Assembly: GCF_001006785.1 (NCBI RefSeq)
Contig: NZ_CDHO01000003.1
Location: 124,001-188,000 of the forward strand
Length of the DNA: 64,000 bases
Direction of reading: 5' to 3'
Source of the DNA: Hyphomicrobium_B sp001006785
GTDB taxonomy: Bacteria > Pseudomonadota > Alphaproteobacteria > Rhizobiales > Hyphomicrobiaceae
Shown piece by piece: positions 59,652-64,000 of the stretch; position 1 is the stretch's first letter, and every line of letters starts with the position of its first letter. A model generated the notes under the pieces. It was not told where the DNA came from, searched no databases, and saw only the letters and a program-made list of their open reading frames with translations. The position numbers and the translations under genes were made by a program.

Positions 59652-62393
59652 CTACTTGGCTACGGACGTACGGATCGATGCGCGCCGAGCAAGCTCGACG
59701 TCGTAGAGCAGCCCGCCCCTACGCGCGTACACGAACCAGGTGAGCGCGATGCAGCTCACGTAGAAGATCAGAAAGGCCCAGAGCGCAGCATCTGGCCCAC
59801 CTGTCAGAGCGATCGAGGAGCCGTAGCTCTTCGGAATGAAGAAGGCGCCGAAGGCAGCGATCGCGGAAGTAAAGCCGGTGATCGCCGCGGCTTCGCGTTC
59901 GCCTTGCTGACGGCGCGTTTCGGCGTCGGCGTTCGGCATCAGGCGAACCATTTCCTTGCTCATGATCGCGGGGATCATCTGGAACGTCGACGCGTTGCCG
60001 ACGCCCGTTGCAAAGAAGAGCAGCAGGAACGAACCGAAGAAGCCCACGAACGCACCCGGCTGATCCTTGATGCCGATGAACCAGAGAACACCCGCCACGC
60101 CGACGGTCATCAACGTGAAGGCAGCAATCGTGACGCGCGCGCCGCCGTATTTGTCGGCGAGCCATCCCGTGCCGGAGCGCGACAGCGCGCCGACGAGCGG
60201 GCCAAGGAAGGCGAGTTGCAGCACATTGACTTCAGGGAACAGAATTTTGGTCAGCAGCGGGAAGCCGGCCGAATAACCGATGAATGAACCGAAGCACCCC
60301 GTGTAGAGCCAGCACATGATCCAGTTGTGCTTGCGCTGGAAGATCACGGCCTGCTCGCTGAACGACGCCTTGGCCGAGGCGATGTCGTTCATGCCGAACC
60401 ACGCCGCAAAGGCCGAGAGCGCAATGAACGGCACGAAGAAGAAGCCCGCGTTCTGCAGCCAGAGCGGTGCGGATTCGCCCGCCGCGTCTTTCACCATCGC
60501 CGGATCGCCGCCGAGCCAGCCGAACATTCCGGCCGTGATCGCGAGCGGCACGACGAACTGCACGACGCTGACGCCGAGATTGCCGAGACCGGCATTCAGA
60601 GCGAGCGCGTTACCCTTCTCCGCCTTCGGGAAGAAGAAAGAGATGTTCGCCATCGACGACGCGAAGTTACCGCCGCCGAAGCCGCAGAGAAGCGCAAGGA
60701 TCAGCAACACCACATAGGGCGTGTCGGGATTCTGCACCGCATAGCCGATGCCGAGCGCCGGAATGATGAGCGACCAGGTGGCGAGCGTCGTCCAGAGCCG
60801 CCCGCCGAAGATCGGCACCATGAACGAGTAGAAGATGCGCAGCGTAGCGCCGGAGAGACCGGGAAGCGCCGCAAGCCAGAAGAGCTGATCGGTCGTGAAC
60901 GTAAATCCGACCAGCGGCAGCTTGGCGACGACCACGGACCACACCTGCCAGATCGCGAACGACAGCAGCAGCGACGGGATCGAGATCCAGAGATTGCGCC
61001 GCGCGATGCGGCGGCCCTTCTCGGCCCAGAACCCGGCATCCTCCGGGCGCCAATCGGTAAGCACAGCCTCGCTCGAACGCGCGGCGCGCTTCGGCTTCGG
61101 CATGCCCTGCATTTCGGGGAACGGCGGCAGTTCGCCGAGTTCCTTGCTCGCAGCGGAGCGTTCCATCTGACGGACGGACACGGTCATCCAGACCAGAGAA
61201 CCGCTGACGATGAGGAAGAGCGCCATGAAGCAGCTCGTCCATAGCCCCGTGAGATCGAGTAGGAGCCCGAAGAAAATCGGCAGCACAAATCCGCCGAGCC
61301 CGCCGATCATGCCGACGAGACCACCGACCGCGCCGACGTTGTTAGGGTAATAAACGGGGATGTGCTTGTAGACGGCGGCCTTACCCAGCGCCATGAAGAA
61401 GCCGAGGATGAAGACTGCCACGGTGAACGTCACGAGGCCCATCTCGATGTGGAAGGTCACAGGACCATGTGTGCTGTGCACGGTGTAGTCGGTCGGCGGA
61501 TAGGACAGCACAAACGTTGCCGCGACGCTGACGAGGAATGTCCAGCTGAGAACACGGCGCGCGCCGTAAACATCCGAAAGATGCCCGCCGTAAGCGCGGA
61601 AGATGCTCGCTGGCACCGAGAAGAACGCCGCGATCGTGCCCGCCGTTCTGATGTCGAGGCCGTAGACGTTGATGAGATACTTCGGCAGCCAGAGCGCCAG
61701 CGCAACGAAGGCGCCGAACACGAAGAAGTAATAAAGCGAGAACCGCCAGACCTGCACGTTCTTCAACGGCTCGAGTTCGAGCCACGCGCTCTTCGCTTTC
61801 ACGCCTGAGCGACGGCGCTCGACCGTCACGGGATCGTCTTCGGTCGTGAACCAGAAAATGACCGCCATGATGACGAGCGCGGCGGCCCAAACCTCAGCGA
61901 CGGTCTGCCATCCGTAGGCGATGAGCACGAAGGGTGCGAGAAACTTGGTGACAGCCGCGCCGACATTGCCCGCGCCGAAGATACCGAGCGCCATCCCTTG
62001 CCGTTCCGCCGGGAAAAAGCGCGAGACGTAAGGAACGCCGACGGCGAACGCGCCGCCCGCGATACCGACGCCGAGCCCAGCGAGAAGCATCTGCGGATAG
62101 GTATGCGCGTAGGTGAGCAGATACGTGGCGAGCGCCGCCGCAAGCATTGTTGCCGCAAAGACAACGCGGCCGCCGTAGCGGTCAGCCCAGATGCCGAGTG
62201 CGATACGCGTCAACGAACCTGTGAGGATCGGCGTGCCGACCATGAGACCGAACTCGGTCTCACTCAGTCCCAGCTCCTGCCCGATCCGGATGCCAATGAT
62301 CGAGAAAATGGTCCAGACTGCGAAGCAAACGGTAAAAGCGATCGTGCTGACGCTTAGGATCTGTACGGATTTTGGCTGCGCTGCGGGCTGCAT
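59652..62393 (-). CDS. narK: Fused double nitrate/nitrite transporter NarK1-NarK2
   Basis: The 913-residue protein is two complete MFS transporters in one chain. The NarK1-type half (about 1-425) holds VGAVGGLVGMIGGLGGFVLP. A hydrophilic linker (about 425-480) leads to the NarK2-type half (480-913), which holds CGFGGGNFASSMANISFFF. About 24 membrane helices result. In Paracoccus and other denitrifiers such fusions combine nitrate/proton symport with nitrate/nitrite antiport. The ATG at 62393 (MQPAAQPKSVQ) has AGAGG upstream; the in-frame extension to 62486 passes through the likely promoter. It is the first gene of the nar operon. Confidence 0.95.
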   Translation of the reverse strand: MQPAAQPKSVQILSVSTIAFTVCFAVWTIFSIIGIRIGQELGLSETEFGLMVGTPILTGSLTRIALGIWADRYGGRVVFAATMLAAALATYLLTYAHTYPQMLLAGLGVGIAGGAFAVGVPYVSRFFPAERQGMALGIFGAGNVGAAVTKFLAPFVLIAYGWQTVAEVWAAALVIMAVIFWFTTEDDPVTVERRRSGVKAKSAWLELEPLKNVQVWRFSLYYFFVFGAFVALALWLPKYLINVYGLDIRTAGTIAAFFSVPASIFRAYGGHLSDVYGARRVLSWTFLVSVAATFVLSYPPTDYTVHSTHGPVTFHIEMGLVTFTVAVFILGFFMALGKAAVYKHIPVYYPNNVGAVGGLVGMIGGLGGFVLPIFFGLLLDLTGLWTSCFMALFLIVSGSLVWMTVSVRQMERSAASKELGELPPFPEMQGMPKPKRAARSSEAVLTDWRPEDAGFWAEKGRRIARRNLWISIPSLLLSFAIWQVWSVVVAKLPLVGFTFTTDQLFWLAALPGLSGATLRIFYSFMVPIFGGRLWTTLATWSLIIPALGIGYAVQNPDTPYVVLLILALLCGFGGGNFASSMANISFFFPKAEKGNALALNAGLGNLGVSVVQFVVPLAITAGMFGWLGGDPAMVKDAAGESAPLWLQNAGFFFVPFIALSAFAAWFGMNDIASAKASFSEQAVIFQRKHNWIMCWLYTGCFGSFIGYSAGFPLLTKILFPEVNVLQLAFLGPLVGALSRSGTGWLADKYGGARVTIAAFTLMTVGVAGVLWFIGIKDQPGAFVGFFGSFLLLFFATGVGNASTFQMIPAIMSKEMVRLMPNADAETRRQQGEREAAAITGFTSAIAAFGAFFIPKSYGSSIALTGGPDAALWAFLIFYVSCIALTWFVYARRGGLLYDVELARRASIRTSVAK

Positions 62394-62457
62394 TGGTGCC
62401 TCTTCTCGAGACTGGTTGAACCATATGCAGCAGTGTTCATATTTCCGGATGAGCGCT

Positions 62458-62471
62458 CTGACGGAAATCAA
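62458..62471 (-). promoter_or_regulatory. Near-consensus FNR-type site upstream of narK
   Basis: On the minus strand TTGAT-TTCC-GTCAG differs from TTGAT-N4-ATCAA at two positions. It lies 65-78 bases before the narK start, the spacing expected if the site is centred near -41.5 of the nar promoter. Confidence 0.55.
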
Positions 62472-62774
62472 TGGCGTTCGCGTCAATTGTCACATGTATC
62501 GCATTCCGATTTATATCGGCGCGTGCCGCCGGAGATCGGCAAGGCGAAGAAATGACTAGGAAATCCTGCCGGAACAGCGAGGACGTTATTAGGTAAAGGC
62601 GAGACGTTTTGTTGCAGAATGGAATGGCTTCACGTCGCTGCATCGCAACGAGACGGCGCGAGCAAACATGCGTTCAAGAACCCTCTGCTCACGCAGCCGC
62701 GACTGCTGTCGCTACCGCGGGCGCATGACAGGGGCGATGCCCGCGATCCTCTCTTCACTGACGAAATTCCCGCC

Positions 62775-62792
62775 ACTTGACTTTGGTCAAGT
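62775..62792. promoter_or_regulatory. Perfectly symmetrical FNR/Dnr-type site upstream of the porin gene
   Basis: ACTTGAC-TTTG-GTCAAGT has 7-bp perfect arms around the TTGAC-N4-GTCAA core used by FNR/Dnr/NnrR-type regulators. It is about 150 bases before the porin start and about 380 before narK, so the porin is the likelier target. Confidence 0.65.
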
Positions 62793-62941
62793 CACGGAAT
62801 TTTGGAATCTGCTGCAGGTTTGGCATCGGCTTCAGATCATGCCGGGCCGGTTCCTGGCAACCGAGGCGTGGTCAAACCTCCGAAATCGCTCGCTCCAAGC
62901 ACACACGCTCCAAAACAAAAGCAGCCTGGGAGACCCCATCG

Positions 62942-64000
62942 ATGGCGCAATTTTCTTTCAGGCGAATCATTCCTTCAGCCTTCGCCGTCCTGATCGCTGC
63001 GGGCATGTCGACAGCCGCCCGTGCGGCCGACCTCGGCGGCAACTGCTGCGCGGATCTGGAGGAGCGGATTGCCGAGCTGGAGGCGACCACCGCACGCAAA
63101 GGCAATCGCAAAGTCTCGCTCACCGTTTCTGGATACGTCGCCCAGGAGGTGACGTGGTGGGACGACGGCGGCGAAAGCAACGTCTATCTGCATGGTCTCG
63201 GACCGACGCAGGCGTCGCACGTAAAATTCACGGGCGAGGCAAAGATCTCTCCCGGCTGGACGGCCGGCTACGCCATCCGCATCCAGAACCTCAGCGACAA
63301 TCCGTTCGGACGGAACGCCTCGACCGGCGCGGCGATGAATCAATCGAGCCCGGATTACAATCAGGGGCTCAACGTCCAGATGTCGTACTGGTATGTACAG
63401 AGCAAGGATTTCGGCAAGGTCAGCATTGGACGGCAGGCGAACGCCGCCAAGAGCGCCGCGATGTTCACCGATCAATCCGGCACGCAGATCTTCGACAACT
63501 ACACTTTCCTTTCCGGCTTTCCGCAATTCATCATCCGCAGCGGCGGCAACCTGACACCCGCGTCCTTGACCTGGGGGCAGCTCGGGTTTTGCTATTCGCA
63601 AGGCTCGCCGCTCGGCGGCGACTGCGACGGCCTGGTGATGAATGCCGTGCGCTATGACAGCCCCGTGTTCGCAGGCTTTTCCGCGTCCGCAAGCTGGGGC
63701 GAGGATGACGACTGGGAAGTTGCCGCCCGCTATTCGGGCCAGCTGAACGGTTTCAAAGTTTCGCTCGGCATCGGTTATTCGGAAAACACGGCCGAAAACA
63801 TCGCCGTCGCATTGCCCGCCGGCAGCAAAAAGGACTCAAGATTTTTCCAAGCCGGCGGCTACGTCGAGCACATGGCGACCGGCCTCTTCGTGCATGGCGC
63901 CTACGGCCGTGAGGACAACAGCAACACGCTCTTGCCAGGGGGCGTAACGCCGCCGGACAGCAATCATTGGTACGTTAAATCCGGCGTCCGGCAGAAGTGG
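62942..64000 (+). CDS. Outer-membrane porin (Porin_2 family), 3' end outside the window
   Basis: The reading frame is open from the ATG at 62942 to the window end (353 codons). It begins with a signal peptide (IIPSAFAVLIAAGMSTAARA). The mature N-terminus carries two adjacent cysteines (GGNCCADLEERIAELEATT) followed by a short coiled-coil-like segment, then KVSLTVSGYVAQEVTWWDDG and alternating beta-strand patterns. This is the Hyphomicrobiales Porin_2 design. A GGGAG ribosome site precedes the ATG. The FNR-type site upstream and the divergent nar operon suggest a porin used during nitrate respiration. Confidence 0.9.
   Translation, partial: MAQFSFRRIIPSAFAVLIAAGMSTAARAADLGGNCCADLEERIAELEATTARKGNRKVSLTVSGYVAQEVTWWDDGGESNVYLHGLGPTQASHVKFTGEAKISPGWTAGYAIRIQNLSDNPFGRNASTGAAMNQSSPDYNQGLNVQMSYWYVQSKDFGKVSIGRQANAAKSAAMFTDQSGTQIFDNYTFLSGFPQFIIRSGGNLTPASLTWGQLGFCYSQGSPLGGDCDGLVMNAVRYDSPVFAGFSASASWGEDDDWEVAARYSGQLNGFKVSLGIGYSENTAENIAVALPAGSKKDSRFFQAGGYVEHMATGLFVHGAYGREDNSNTLLPGGVTPPDSNHWYVKSGVRQKW

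Larger units (their letters stand above)
62394..62941. other. Divergent regulatory region between narK and the porin gene
   Basis: This 548-base non-coding gap carries two FNR-type sites (62458-62471, 62775-62792). ORFs across it are short and run into the genes on either side in wrong frames. I see no additional gene. Confidence 0.65.

Noticed and set aside
1..64000. CRISPR arrays, tRNA/rRNA genes, prophage or insertion sequences
   Set aside because: No regularly spaced direct repeats, cloverleaf-like sequences, integrase/transposase motifs or rRNA segments were seen in the intergenic regions.

Overview
The window is 64 kb of GC-rich, densely coding chromosomal DNA from an alphaproteobacterium, most likely of the Hyphomicrobiales (Rhizobiales) and perhaps Hyphomicrobium-like. 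This rests on several features: a Porin_2-type porin whose mature part starts with a DLEERIAELEATTARKG-like segment, an ALAS-type hemA, a metal-site-variant hemB lacking zinc cysteines, a class II (B12-dependent) ribonucleotide reductase of about 1250 residues, an NDUFA12-like complex I subunit next to a DUF2155 gene, an LdtR/L,D-transpeptidase pair, and a narK-narGHJI locus with a fused double NarK. No rRNA, tRNA, CRISPR array, prophage or insertion sequence was recognised.

Layout. (1) 1-8.5 kb, plus strand: a polyamine/GABA catabolic operon (class III aminotransferase cut by the window edge, puuD, puuA, puuC, gabD, gabT, second class III aminotransferase). (2) 8.5-10.4 kb: alanine dehydrogenase and a divergent Lrp/AsnC regulator, with two inverted repeats between them. 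(3) 10.4-19 kb, minus strand: an L,D-transpeptidase, then glyA-nrdR-ribD-ribE-ribBX-ribH-nusB-thiL, in which ribBX has a degenerate GTP cyclohydrolase II half. (4) 19.3-28 kb: hemA with a perfect FNR-type box upstream, a secreted extensin-like protein whose M15-like domain is interrupted, a 3-hydroxyisobutyryl-CoA hydrolase-like gene, ldtR and an L,D-transpeptidase, hemB, DUF2155 and ndufA12. (5) 28-33 kb: nrdJ behind a pair of NrdR-box-like sites, then a nested palindromic element and a GIY-YIG nuclease gene. (6) 33-42 kb: a His-rich secreted peptide, a small secreted protein, a Pit phosphate transporter behind a Pho box, a membrane-anchored protein with a 20-residue repeat, a CinA-like protein, sfsA, a Tat-type msrB and a GGDEF-EAL protein. 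(7) 42-50 kb: an MdtABC-type RND efflux operon. (8) 50-64 kb: small membrane/secreted proteins, the respiratory nitrate reductase operon on the minus strand (narK1K2-narG-narH-narJ-narI, a parvulin PPIase and a small unknown protein), and a divergent porin gene running off the end.

How it fits together. The nar operon makes a nitrate-respiring chain whose NarI needs heme; hemA in the same window carries a perfect anaerobic-regulator box, and FNR-type sites also lie in the narK/porin intergenic region, so oxygen limitation probably co-regulates them. nrdR and its likely target nrdJ are both present. Phosphate, peptidoglycan cross-linking (two L,D-transpeptidases) and polyamine nitrogen use are each represented by a self-contained locus with a recognisable regulator gene or site.

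Most of the window is ordinary, well-conserved metabolism. The parts that deserve a second look are the RibBX hybrid, the split extensin-like domain, the palindromic element joined to the GIY-YIG gene, the repeat protein at 35.9 kb, the unknown last gene of the nar operon, and the regulatory sites. I did not see a clearly new multi-gene system.
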